Source: Melieria omissa
Taxonomy: Eukaryota > Arthropoda > Insecta > Diptera > Ulidiidae
DNA length: 64,000 nt
Reading direction: 5' to 3'
Assembly (NCBI GenBank): GCA_963971225.1
Contig: OZ020269.1
Span: 31,951,264-32,015,263 of the forward strand
Below are positions 39,840 to 50,117 of the stretch, in pieces. The first letter of the stretch is position 1. Each line of letters opens with the position of its first letter. The notes under the pieces are model-generated. The model ran no database searches. It had not been told where the DNA came from and was given only the letters and a program-made list of their open reading frames with translations. Both the position numbers and the translations under genes were made by a program.

Positions 39840-40845
39840 GCAGTCGTATAAAGACAATCGAAATAAATGGTTTCAGTGTTGATGGCCTCGTCGATACGGG
39901 CTCAGACGTTACAATTGTCAAGGAATGCGTACTCAAGAAAATGAGCAATATCGAAATTCATAAAAGTTCATCAATGTTTGGGCAATATGGCAACGAAGCC
40001 GATTGGGTTTTTCGTCGCGCAAGTGACAGTCGATAAGGTACAGACAGACCATCAGTTTTTGGTAGTATCCAACAGCGAAATGGATTGTGAAGTGTTGTTG
40101 GGGTTTGATTTTATAAGAAAATTTCGTTTCTCGGCTGATGCGAACGGGTTTATGTTTTATGAACTGGGAAAAGAGCAGGCAGCCGTAGATGGGCATACCG
40201 GTGATGTGTACAATATAGTTGAAGTGTGTGAAAGCATCACAGCTCCGCCGCAGTATAAGGAGGAGGTGGAGCAGTTAATAGAAACTTGCTCTCAGCAGCC
40301 GGTTGAACGTAAGCAGTGCAGTGTTGAACGATTTTTACCATAATGGATCTCGAGAACGGCTCAAAATAAAATGGAAGAAGTGTAGTTTCATGCAGTCCCG
40401 TATAAATTTCCTTGGTCACATAGTCGAAGATGGCAAAATCTGGCCCGGAAAAGAGAAGACAGCCGCCGTAAATCGTTTCCCAGTTCCAAAGAACATTAAA
40501 GCGGTCCAAGCGTTTTTGGGTCTCACTGGCTTTTTTAGGAAATTTACACCTGGTTATGCGCATATTGCGCGGCCGCTAACGAATTTACTGAAGAAAAACG
40601 TCGCGTTCAGTATTGGTCCAGCAGAACTGCAATCGCTGCAGCAGTTGAAGCAGATATTAACAAGCGAACCCGTGTTGCGTATATACTCACGGGAGGCGTC
40701 AACGGAGCTTCATACGGACGCGTCTAAGGACGGTTTTGGCGCGGTGTTGCTTCAAGTCCATGAGCGCGGACTGCACCCGGTGTATTTTTGGAGCAAGAAT
40801 ACGTCCGAAGCAGAATCGAGGCAGCATCAGCCCTATTCCGAGTGT
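39840..40845 (+). pseudogene. Gypsy protease and RT/RNase H fragments with RT core deleted
   Basis: Protease: VDGLVDTGSDVTIVKE (about 39870). After a frame change comes DCEVLLGFDFIRKF (about 40083). At about 40345 the sequence jumps to the RT C-terminus: KWKKCSFMQSRINFLGHIV, VQAFLGLTGFFRKF. RNase H begins with ELHTDASKDGFGAVLLQ. RT motifs with the catalytic YVDD are missing, so about 150 codons are deleted. The coding sequence stops at about 40840, where Harbinger element 2 begins. Confidence 0.8.
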
Positions 40846-42500
40846 CGTGTGTCGTTTTTTTCGCCTGTCGTTTTTTGAGCCGTATAGCTTCCTCTTGTTG
40901 AGCTGTCAACAGAGTGATCTTTCAGCTGTGAAAACAAAGTTGTATTAAAAAATAACACGAAATGGACAGCCTAGCGCTTTATTTTAGTTCCGACGAAGAT
41001 GAGGAAGCACGTGAACAAATTTTGCAGCTGATAAAAGAGCGTCGAGTTCTTAGACAGCAAACAAATGTGTATAATTTACCAGATGCTGAGTAAGTACCAC
41101 CAGCACCAACCTGGAATTGTTTATGAATTTCTTAAGTTATTGACGACGTTTCTTAGGTTTGTTCACAATTTCCGTCTCACAAAAGACGCTTTTAAGTATG
41201 TCCTGGATGAGTTGGAGCCCAAATTAAAAAGGCACGTACGATCATCAGCAATACTTGCGGCAATAAAATTGGCAACAACATTACGCGTTTTAGCAGAGGG
41301 CGGCTATCAGCTTGGGGCTGGCAACGACTTTAAGTTGGGCCTAGCGCAGCCGACTGTTTCGAAGTGCTTGACAGAAGTGGTCACTGCCTTGCAAAGCGTT
41401 TTATGCCCCAAGTGGATACAGTTTCAGATGAGTGACCAGGATAAACGCGAAGCAATGCAATACTTTTACGCAAAAACTAATTTTCCTGGTGCTATTGGGT
41501 GTGTCGATGGCACTCACATTGCGATTCTGTCACCAAGAACGGATCCCCACCTGTTTTACAACCGGAAAGGGTTCTATAGTCTCAACGCAATGGTTGATAC
41601 TAAATAATATAGATGTGTAAATTATGTAATACTCTAACTAGATTTGTGACCATAAAATGAGAATTCGATTCTTCGATGCCAGATATCCAGGTGCCAGTCA
41701 CGATGCACTTATATGGAATACCAGTCAAGCGAAAATGATTTTAGAAAGCAACCATCAAAATGGTGAAAAAAACTCTTGGCTACTAGGTAAACAAGCTGAC
41801 ATCATATACACCTGCAAAGCTTTGGTTAACAATTCAGTTTTTCAGGAGATGCAGGATATCCGCTCGAACCGTGGTTGATAACTCCCTTTAGAGCTGTGGA
41901 AAGTAATAGTCCCCAGAGCAAGTTCAATTCAGTGCATGCTAAAACCCGAAACATAGTGGAAAGGACCATCGGGTTGTTAAAAAACCGTTTCCGCTGCCTG
42001 TTAAGAGCCCGCCAGTTACACTACAGCCCTGAAAAAGCAACTACGATTGCAAATGTTTGTGCTGCATTACACAATGTATGCATACACTATGGTTAGCCGA
42101 ATCAAGTTGCGGATATACCTGACAGTGATTTGCTCTCCGGCACCGAAAGCAATATTGAGGAGATCGACGCCGTCCCAGAGAGTGCAATTGCTAAAAGAAT
42201 ACGCAATCAAATTATGAATTCATTCTCGTAATTTATTTGTTTTAAAAATTCGCTCACTTCTGCACACGCTCACACACACATTCGCTTGCACAGGAAGTAA
42301 TGGGCTCGCAATTAACCTGTGCATGACTTCACTCACTTTCTGACGACACGCAGCTGCAGCGACAACGTCTCACATATTTTAATTTAATTTTAATTTTAGT
42401 GTTGTAACTTCTATTTGTTTAATGAAATGGGTATTAACACCTCATAAACATATAATGAATAAAAACATAACATGAAAACATAACAATTGAGTATTCAACA
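40845..42500 (+). mobile_element. PIF/Harbinger element 2 region
   Basis: The element starts where the RNase H frame breaks, with TGTCGTGTGTCGTTTTTTTCGCCTGTCG. After the gene there is a 3' non-coding part (42232-42500) with ACACGCTCACACACACA. Terminal repeats could not be defined by eye. Confidence 0.5.
40962..42231 (+). pseudogene. Harbinger transposase, four exons, one late stop
   Basis: Exons: 40962-41089, 41157-41592, 41642-41786 and 41846-42231. Exon 1 is MDSLALYFSSDEDEEAREQ. Catalytic blocks: D in GCVDGTHIAI, D in YPGASHDALIW, E in NIVERTIGLLKNRFRC, so the DDE triad is complete. The second donor is GTTGAT instead of GTAAGT and may be weak. The only coding lesion is TAG 42094-42096, after NVCAALHNVCIHYG; the frame then continues open to TAA 42229. 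The third intron (41787-41845) is absent from the copy at 15157. The truncated product could still hold all catalytic residues. Confidence 0.85.
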
Positions 42501-42729
42501 TTTGTTTAAGGGGGGGTAAGGGATGAGCAGTTTCGGAAAATCGATTTTTTTTTTACTTTTTCTTAAAGTTTAACATTTCGAAAATGTGTCAAAATTTCAA
42601 ATCAATCGGATCAAAACTGTCAACATATCTTTTAGCGTGCGCTGCCGACAAGCGGGTGAAATATTCAGGTTCGTTGGATTCCCTTTGACATTTTTTATCT
42701 CTTTAGACAGATTTCTTAGGATTCTACAA

Positions 42730-42941
42730 AACTAAGGAGTGCGTCGTTAAAAATTGTGACATGCAATTTTTCTAATAACTTCGTTAATACAAATTCAAAT
42801 TAAACTTTCTTTGATCAGGTGAGCCATGAAAACTTTGTCATTGAATAGTTTATGTCCATTTATAGCATTGAATGAGACTAGTGGTTGCTGAGATGTTTTA
42901 ATTTTTCGATGTCACAATTTTCAACGACGCACTCCTTAGTT
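42730..42941 (+). repeat. Foldback repeat in the Mutator-like 5' region
   Basis: AACTAAGGAGTGCGTCGTT at 42730 is the near-perfect inverse complement of AACGACGCACTCCTTAGTT ending at 42941. The arms extend about 33 bases, with one or two mismatches (through AAAATTGTGACAT). The loop is about 145 bases with no ORF. It is a small inverted-repeat element or a terminal repeat relic. Confidence 0.8.
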
Positions 42942-43080
42942 CAGTAGGTTTTATAGATAAGTTCATATTTCGAGGAGAAAATTAGGAGAAAATCAGTTTG
43001 TCTGTACGTCCAATCGAGCAGTTTCCGCGCGGTGCTAGACTCATTTATCGAACCGAATTCGCTACGAATTTTTAACGAAA

Positions 43081-44874
43081 ATGCCGAGAGTATCAAAAGT
43101 GTCACGGGAAGATCGGAGAACCTTGAAAAAAACCTTGAGTAGATCGAAAAAACGAGTCGCTCCATGCAAACGCAAAAAAGATGATATTCGTAGAAATAGT
43201 GCATCGTCAAAAAAAATTAAAGTCAATACAAATAGAAAAGTGCCACAAGACGCGGATAAACACTACCGTGTAATTGATTTTTTGCTGGTTTTTACTACAA
43301 TTTCGACTTTAGTGAAGTGTGCTAAATGTTCATTCCAATCGTGTGGAAAAGAAGGACTTGGATTCGAAATTAAAGTTACTTGCCCCAAGTGTGAACCGCG
43401 TTACGTGCCATCAAGCCAAAGAATCCGTCGGAGCTACGAAGTGAACACAAGATTTGTTTTTGTTATGCGGATTTTGGGCCTTGGTCTTGCAGCGTGCAAT
43501 AAATTCTGTGGTTTGATGGATTTGGCAAGTCAATTTTTATCCAAACCGAGTTACTTAGATACCATGAAAAAAATCTGCTCATCTGTCAAAATTACAAGTG
43601 CAAAATTTCTGTTCTCTGCCGCTGAAGAAGAAAAAAAATTAACTGTGAGTAATCAAAATTCCGAAAATTGAATTGCTTCTGGAGATGGGACATGGATGAA
43701 ACAAGGCTATACTTCATTATTCGGAGTAACTTCTCTTATTGGATACTTTACTGGAAAAGTATTCGACATTTTTGTGAGCAGTTCATATTGTCAGATGTGC
43801 AAACTTTGGGAAAAAAAATTAAATACTGCAGAATTTGAAGAGTGGCTGGAAGAACATACACAGAACGATGAATGCAAAGCTAATCACACAGGGGCATCCG
43901 GAAACATGGAAGTTGAAGCTGTCATTGAAATGTTTAGCCGTTCAGTTGAGAAGTACGGAGTGAAGATCGGTGACTATATCGGAGATGGAGATAGCAAAAC
44001 ATACGGAAATTTGGTGAAAGCAAAACCTTACGGTGCAGATTTTACGATTAACAAAAAAGAATGTGTTGGGCATGTGCAAAAAAGGATGGGCAGACGTCTG
44101 CGCGAGCTGGTAAAAAATACTGTCGAAGACAAAGTTGTGAAAACTGGGAAAAATGCTGGCAAAAAACGCAGAAATAAAGAACTTGGTGGGAAAGGTAAAT
44201 TAACCGCAAAAATGATCGATAATTTGAGTCGATACTACGGATCTGCAATCAGAAACAACTGTGACTCAGTCGAGAAAATGAAAAATGCCATATGGACAAC
44301 CTATTTCCACCAGCAGTCGACTGATCAAAAACCTCCACACGATAAATGTCCGAGTGGCGAGAATTCATGGTGCCCTTATCAAAAAACCTTGGCCACAACA
44401 GGAGTAGAAGGTTTTAAACACAAATATACTCCACTCCCAGATGATGTTTTGCAAGCGATCAGACCGATTTATGAAGATTTGAGCAAGGACGAACTGCTAG
44501 AAAGATGTATAGGAGGCTTCACTCAGAACACGAACGAAAGCCTAAACCAACTAATATGGAGGATTGCGCCAAAAAAGTTATCAGGTAGCAAGGACATCGT
44601 CGAATTCGCAGCATATGTAGCTGCATGTACGTTCAATGAGGGTGCTGCCGCTTTCCTGACATTTATGAATGACATAGGGATCGGCATTGGACCAATGGCT
44701 CACGAGTATGCGAGAACCGAAGATGAGCGTCGCACAGACAGGGCTGAGAATGAAGTCGAAGAACAGAGCAAGGAAGGAAGAATCAGACGCAGACTTGCAA
44801 GAAAAGAGTTCCAAGACAACGAGATTGCAGCCGGAAACGTACTTTATGGACCTGGGATCGATGATTCAGTGTAA
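43081..44874 (+). pseudogene. Mutator-like transposase with single TGA
   Basis: One frame of 598 codons from ATG 43081 to TAA 44874 is broken only by TGA 43669-43671. The N-terminus is basic (MPRVSKVSREDRRTLKK), followed by a Cys finger (CAKCSFQSCGKEG...CPKCEP). Then come ASGDGTWMKQGYTSLFGVTS with the first catalytic Asp, SSYCQMCKLW, SGNMEVEAV, YIGDGDSKTYG, KKECVGHVQKRMGRRLREL, GGKGKLTAKMIDNLSRYYG, CPSGENSWCPYQ and GGFTQNTNESLNQLIW. This matches the 'Mutator-like transposase' domain family common in arthropod genomes. The stop falls between the finger domain and the catalytic core, two codons before SGDGTW. Confidence 0.88.
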
Positions 44875-45044
44875 CTTAAAAAAAAAATTTTTTCCTCACT
44901 TTTGAGAAAAAAAAATTTAAACGCGTTTTTCTGGAAACCATTTTTTCGAAGTCGGTGAACACGATCCTGCAAAATCTACTCAATGGATTCTTTTCAAACT
45001 TGGAACATACTTTCTTGGTATAAAATGCCTCCCCCCAAAAGTCA

Positions 45045-45638
45045 AACGTACATTTGATTGGGTTCGGTAAAACAGATATTTTCGAGCCAATTGGTGCATT
45101 GATGCAGACAGTCGAGGTAGATGGCGAAACATTTGATTTATTGTTTCATGTTGTGGCGGCCGAGTACTTAGATGTTGATGCCACAATTGGCGCGGACTTT
45201 TGTTTACAAGCGGAGATAACAATCAATCCGTCTGGTTTTCGTATAAAGAAACTCGATAAATACGAAAAAAGTCAAGTTGAACAATTTTCAGTGTTGAGTA
45301 TTAATGTAAATTCCAATGACGACTATATCGATATAGATCAGACAGCTAGCGCGTATGCTAAAGGAAAAGTTGTAAATCTAGTGCAAAATTATAAACCGCT
45401 ACAGTGTAAAACAACGCACGTGCAACTCCAAAGAATTCTACACGAAGAAACTCCGATTTATTGCGCTCCGCGTAGATTGCCAATCAGTGAAAGGTGTGTC
45501 GTAGATGATCAGATCGAACAGTGGTTAAAAGACGGTGTCATTGAAGAGTCGGACTCCGAATTTAGTAGCCCAATAGTGCTAGTTAAAAAACGTGACGGTA
45601 CGCCAAGGTTATGTGTCGACTTCCGAAGGCTAAACTAA
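45045..45638 (+). pseudogene. Ty3/Gypsy protease end and RT start
   Basis: YLDVDATIGADFCLQ is the end of a retropepsin-like domain. A linker follows, then APRRLPISERCVVDDQIEQW, GVIEESDSEFSSPIVLVKK and PRLCVDFRRLN, the start of reverse transcriptase, which ends at TAA. It differs from the 39.8 kb element, so this is a second Gypsy family. The remainder of pol is absent. Confidence 0.75.
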
Positions 45639-46194
45639 GTTTACTTTATACCGAAACTCGAAGCAAAAATCCAGAGTCACATAGCCAATTGCATGCCATG
45701 CATTGTCAGTAATCGGAAGCAAGGTAAGCAGGAGGGCGAATTACATTCACTTAACAAAGGGGACTTGCCACTTTGTATTTTATATTTATTTATAACGAAT
45801 AATATGTGTGTTACGGCGAGAAACTAGCTGCAGCGGTATGCAAAAGTGCTGACCAAGCGTCTGGCTTATGCACGCGCATCCGCTTGCATAACGGCGCGCG
45901 AGTTATGGCAACGGACACCCTAGCCACCAACGAACCGACTCGTTGCACTGAGATGCAACCTAATGGCAACGAGTCGGTACGTGAAGGAATGCACAGAGTC
46001 AGCATATTTTAGATATATGACTCTGTGCACTTGCTGCTGGATGCAAGAAGATCGGTGCAAAACTGCAGCAGCATCGCAAGTCAGTCGAGATTGAATTGCG
46101 ATACCAAGCAGTAGTTTTTACTTTTAGATTTTTTCAAATAAATATTGTAAAATCGATACAAAAACTGTCTTTTAAACGGTAAAAATATAACTCG
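45639..46194. repeat. LTR-like or spacer sequence
   Basis: A long imperfect palindrome (GCACAGAGTCA.../...TGACTCTGTGC, 45990-46031) and a TGTGTTACGGCG...AATAAATATTG layout suggest an LTR. No duplicate exists in the window, so the ends are unknown. Confidence 0.3.
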
Positions 46195-46800
46195 CGCAGC
46201 CATCTAGTTGCTGACGCTGCAGCTGGATATTGGGGACATATAAGTTAACGAATGTTAACATGTAAATTTCTAAAATATGTGCACGGTCGAATTTCGACAT
46301 CAAGTGCATTGCTTTATTGACCCATAAATAAAACTGAAGTGCATTGCTCTTTTGTCGCAATAAACAAAAGTGCAAGCTGGTCATATTACCCAATGGCCAC
46401 TTGAGCGACCACCAGTACCGCTTCAAGTGGTTCACTCGTAAAATAAACACAACGTAAACACAACGCAGCATAAACGCCAATATGCTGATACGTCGCCTTT
46501 TGCGTTTGCGCTGGTGGGCTAGGTTAAGAATTAAAATTGAAAAATAAAGCAGTCTTGATCAGTCAAGCAATCAAGTAACAACTCCAAAATCTTTAACTTA
46601 TATGCAGACTGCAGAAGCAAGCAAAACGTGACCTTTCGGCCAGTAGCTTAGGCGTAAGAATAATATTATTTGTCAAGTTAGTCTTAAGACAGTTTTCAAT
46701 CAATAAAGTCGTCGGCGGACACAAGTCATATGCACTGTTTTCTCCTTTATGCTGAAGAGTGCGAACGTGTTTCATTTTACTCCTATAATCTTCAGAAGTG
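46195..46800 (+). repeat. LTR of SAP-gag family, copy 1, split by a solo LTR
   Basis: CGCGCAGCCATCTAGTTGC... at 46195 and GCAGAAGCAAGCAAAACGTG... at 46611 are contiguous in the second copy at 59812. Features: TATA-like ACATATA, an AATCAATAAAGTCG signal (46699) and the end GTTTCATTTTACTCC. The primer site is partly deleted here (TTCAGAAGTGAAG). Confidence 0.75.
46243..46598 (+). repeat. Solo LTR with TATA duplication, errantivirus type
   Basis: AGTTAACGAATG...AATCTTTAACT is 356 bp, with TATA on both sides (46239-46242, 46599-46602). The paralog at 59847-59870 reads straight through (GGGGATATAAATGCAG) without it, so the insertion is confirmed by an empty site. Two polyadenylation-type signals lie near 46325 and 46543. 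Confidence 0.93.
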
Positions 46801-46871
46801 AAGAACAATTTTCACGAAATTTCGGTTAACTTTAATATATTTTAACGTGATTGTACGCACGTGGTGCTATT

Positions 46872-47060
46872 ATGGAAAACTTGGACGACAACGGCTCGGC
46901 TTGCCCTCGTATCAGCGAAGTTCCCCTTCATTAAAGGAGGGGCGAGTGTTCACCGGTGGCAACAGAAATGGGAGCGCGAGCAGACGAGTGTGCGTCACAA
47001 ACACAAACAGGCATAGAAGAACCGAGTGTGCAACCCTGCCAGACGCGTGAGTTATATATG
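46872..47060 (+). pseudogene. SAP-gag start, copy 1
   Basis: ATG 46872 (MENLDDNGSACPR) is the homologue of 60233, with about 30 bases deleted compared with that copy. It has lost its frame; the later part matches ISEVPSNERGECP of 21.7 kb only as a shifted frame. Confidence 0.5.
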
Positions 47061-47136
47061 ATAAACGCGTAAATCCCGCCAATAATGAATGCGTCATTGA
47101 AGTGGCCACCGTAGACGGTGACCACCCATTAACATT

Positions 47137-47712
47137 TCGCAATAGTGCCTAAGATGCACTATTTCCCTGCATATGGGTTTCATGTTTATTCGGCCACATT
47201 CCGCGACCAAGCCACTGTTGCACAAAAGATCAATATCGCAATAGTGCCTAATATGCACTATTGCCCTGTTGCACAGGATCTATTCCATATAAACAATCTT
47301 AATGTTTATACGGCCGCATTCCGCGATCAAGCCGCTGTTGCACAAAAGATCAGTTTCGCAATAGTGCAATAAGCACTATTGCTCTGTTGCAGAAGATCTA
47401 TTTCACATAAACAATCTTAATGTTTATTCAGGCACACTCCACGGCCGGGCCACATGCGCATAGAATCAATTACACAAAATGCATGGTGGGCAACTTGGGC
47501 CCTTCCAATAGATTCAGTTCACTCTATAGAATTAATATAAAAGCCGAGGGCGGCGTTAGAGTAAGCCAGTTACGGATTGAGCCGCAACCCTGGCAGTACG
47601 TTTTTGTACTCCAGACAAACTCCAAAATCTTATAAGTACTTTCAGCATAAGAAATAAAACTCTATATGAAAAACCTATAAGTGATTGTTTTTAATTTTAT
47701 AAAAAACATAAC
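47137..47712 (+). repeat. Micropia-like LTR with three hairpin repeats
   Basis: Three tandem units of about 115 bases (from 47137, 47237 and 47355) each start with a hairpin of type GCAATAGTGC...GCACTATTGC and continue ...TTCCGCGA(C/T)CAAGCC.CTGTTGCACA. They are followed by a conserved tail with TACTCCAGACAAACTCC, AATAAAACTC (47653) and AAAAAACATAAC before the primer site. The copy at 60527-61024 lacks the last 60 bases. The left LTR boundary is not fixed. Confidence 0.7.
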
Positions 47713-47730
47713 TGGCGACGAGGATGGGAT
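47713..47730 (+). promoter_or_regulatory. Primer-binding site TGGCGACGAGGATGGGAT
   Basis: TGGCGACGAGGATGGG is the type of primer site I associate with Micropia/Blastopia (mdg3-group) elements. The identity of the tRNA was not checked. Confidence 0.55.
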
Positions 47731-47775
47731 ACTGAATTTATCGGTATCCAGAAAAAAAAAGGAACTTTAACAAAC

Positions 47776-48062
47776 AATTTGTTTGCTGAAAAATTTTGCT
47801 GAAAATTTTTTCAGCATAATTCCGTGACTGAGAAAATCAATTAACTCCCACTTGTTACTTACTGTGCATCGAATGTTCGAAAAAAGTGCAAAATAATATC
47901 GCCAAGTGATCATCGCATTTGTTTGCTGGAAAATTTTTCTGAAAATTTGTTCACCATAATACCGTGACTGAGAATAGGGAAGCACCTAAGTCCCACTTGT
48001 TACTTACTGTGCATCGAACATTCGAAGAAGTGCAAAATAATTACGCCAAGTGATCATCGCAA
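47776..48062 (+). repeat. Two tandem leader repeats of about 142 bp
   Basis: Unit 1 (about 47776-47917) and unit 2 (about 47918-48062) share TTTGTTTGCTG, CCGTGACTGAGAA, TCCCACTTGTTACTTACTG and CGCCAAGTGATCATCGCA. The second ends at the gag ATG. Leader repeats of this kind may serve in packaging or internal initiation (speculation). Confidence 0.75.
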
Positions 48063-48236
48063 ATGCTGCCCGAAGACAATCCACAGGACGACCTCGTGGA
48101 CAGCGAAACAGAATCCTCATTCACCCCTCTGGCACACGAGAAAGCGCACCCAATAATTTTCAAAGAAGACGAGGAAACAGCAGATTTTCAGGACCACATC
48201 AGGGAGCTTATACAAGTTAACACGGTCCACATTTAA
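48063..48236 (+). pseudogene. Micropia-like gag, N-terminal fragment
   Basis: MLPEDNPQDDLVDSETESS opens an acidic 57-codon frame directly downstream of the leader repeats. The last eight codons lie inside the solo LTR that begins at 48215, so the gag is truncated by insertion. I cannot match it to a family beyond its position. Confidence 0.5.
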
Positions 48237-48830
48237 AACTTCAGAAGTATGTTTCCCACGATGCGAAACATACCAACAACAATACACGTAAACTGCTGAC
48301 ACCATGTCTACGAAACAGCTGCACGCGAGTTATATATAACAATAACATCAACAACAACATAACAATGCAATGCAGAATTTGCTTAAAACTAATGCTCACG
48401 CCACTTTACGGCATTGCGGATCATTCCCCCCACTTACATTGTTATTGCTAAAACTAACTAATGCTCACGCCACTTTACGGATTGCGGAGCCGTACTCACA
48501 TTGTTAGTGGAGTTGTTGGATAGAATTAAGAAAAAAGAAAAGAAGACTGAAGACAGGCAGTCAGTTGACGTTCGGCGTTTGACCGATGAGGTAAAAAATA
48601 AATCATCACCTAAACAATAACCAAGACTTTTATTTAACTCGCGCATCCGCCAAAAGCGCAAGCACTACAAATTTACCGAAACTCACCCGCGCCCGGAACG
48701 TGACACAGAGGCTTAGTTTTAAGAGAACCAAAATGATAAGTCAGTTCTAGTTTTAGTGTTGTTGAATAAAGACCAGTTTCGGCCATAAAATAATTTTTTT
48801 TGAGATTTGTATGCAATAAATCTCTTAACT
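48215..48830 (+). repeat. Solo LTR with TATACA duplication
   Basis: AGTTAACACGG...TCTCTTAACT is 616 bp. TATACA is present at 48209-48214 and 48831-48836. The termini AGTTAA/TTAACT are inverse complements. An internal duplication CTAATGCTCACGCCACTTTA occurs at 48390 and 48458. AATAAAGACC lies at 48763. Confidence 0.75.
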
Positions 48831-48866
48831 TATACATTTGTAACGGTAAAGACATGTGATTGCCCG

Positions 48867-49140
48867 TGTAGCGATAAGACTTCACCTGCATGACTGACTA
48901 CTTGGCGTAATACAATATAGCGATCCATGGCCACAGGCGTGCAAGCGAAGTCTCAGCAACTGACTCCGCGCGCTAAACGTGTATACCGCAGCGTCAGCAT
49001 TTTCGCACGCTAGCCGGTCTGCATGTTTGGCGCACAGCTTAAGCTGAGGAATGATTTTGATTTTTGAATTTGGAATGAAAAATAAAATCAGTCTGTCTTC
49101 GGACGCTGAAAGTGAAACGCGTTAGTTTTTTAATCCTACA
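48867..49140 (+). repeat. LTR copy 2, TGTAGC...CCTACA
   Basis: Same family as 25405-25658. This copy keeps the 20-base segment missing there and is followed by TGGCGGCAGTGACAAG (tRNA-Arg-type primer site), then about 350 bases of leader without a gag ORF. Confidence 0.88.
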
Positions 49141-49500
49141 TGGCGGCAGTGACAAGTTCCGGCCAATTTAAAATCTTAAAATAACAGCATATTAAAATTC
49201 AATATCGACAAACGAAAGTCGTGTGGAGAACTTGGATAACAGCAGACAAGAACTGCCTGACCGAAACTCCACTACATTCAAAACATTTTTAAAATTTACT
49301 AATACATTTGCATGAAATTTGGCCCATATGAGACAAAATATCGCTGCAATTTGTCTTTCATTTAAACTGAAACAAACCATTTGACAACCATAGAAACATT
49401 AATTGCTTATATACGCATGTGTAAGAATGAGACAACAATAGAAGTAACTGCTGACAAGAACTCGCATCGGAGTAAATATAAATGATTAAGAGCAGTCGGA
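49141..49500 (+). other. Leader of mdg1-like element, no gag found
   Basis: The primer site TGGCGGCAGTGACAAG is followed by AT-rich sequence with no coding motif. Confidence 0.4.
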
Positions 49501-49506
49501 TGCCGT

Positions 49507-49600
49507 AGCTACGTGGCTCAGCTGGCTAAGGCGCGCGGACGCGAAGCAAGTACGACGCGCGAGCCCATGTTCAAACTCCGTTGTTTCAAACGCCGAAAAA
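49507..49600 (+). repeat. tRNA-derived SINE head or tRNA relic
   Basis: A Pol III A box TGGCTCAGCTGG (49514-49525) and a B box GTTCAAACTCC (49569-49579) are spaced as in a tRNA gene. Acceptor-stem pairing is poor and an A-rich AAAAAAAGAAAAACAGAAAG tract follows, which favours a SINE head over a working tRNA. Confidence 0.65.
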
Positions 49601-50045
49601 AAGAAAAACAGAAAGAAGGTAAGAATTCGAATTGAAATTTTTAATTTAAAATAATATTTATTTGAATATTTAAATAATTCTGCACTTTCATTAACTTCAT
49701 TATTGGGCCATAACGCAGGTACCGAAGCGCAAGACCAAGGAGCCGATGCGATGCCAATGATGCCGACAATATGGAGTTGAGCTTTTAAGCAACGCCCTTC
49801 GATTGCGACAATATGGGATCATCCAAGCAGGACCCGACCGCAAATGCATTTTTTTTAATTCAATTTTTTTTATATTATTTTATTTAAATTAATTTGAAAT
49901 AAATTCAGGCAGAAGTAAAAGCAAACGGGTTTTCCAAAAAATTTCAATAAAAACCTGCATTTTTTCAATTAGGGAATTCACAGTGTCCTTTTAAATTTAC
50001 CAGGTGGCAACTTTAAAAAGATAAAACATATGATGTGTGAGCGAC
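49601..50045. other. AT-rich spacer after the SINE head
   Basis: I see no gene. GACAATATGG occurs at 49769 and 49808. It could be the SINE body. Confidence 0.35.
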
Positions 50046-50117
50046 CCTTGATGGATGTTTTGGTTAAAAGTTTTGTGCACTGTATTTCATGTTTTGCTTA
50101 GAAATAAAAAAGAAAGA

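Larger units (their letters stand above)
42505..45040 (+). mobile_element. Mutator-like element region
   Basis: It lies between Harbinger element 2 and a Gypsy fragment that starts abruptly at about 45045. The left edge is AAGGGGGGGTAAGGG and the right edge TGCCTCCCCCC, giving only a six-base G/C inverted match. No 9 bp TSD was found. The boundaries are provisional. Confidence 0.45.

Noticed and set aside
43644..43685. Small intron removing the TGA of the Mutator-like ORF
   Set aside because: The only nearby acceptor would delete the GDGTW catalytic block, and there is no polypyrimidine tract.
49507..49600. Functional tRNA gene
   Set aside because: A and B boxes are good, but the acceptor stem does not pair and no Pol III T-run terminator is adjacent; a SINE head is more likely.
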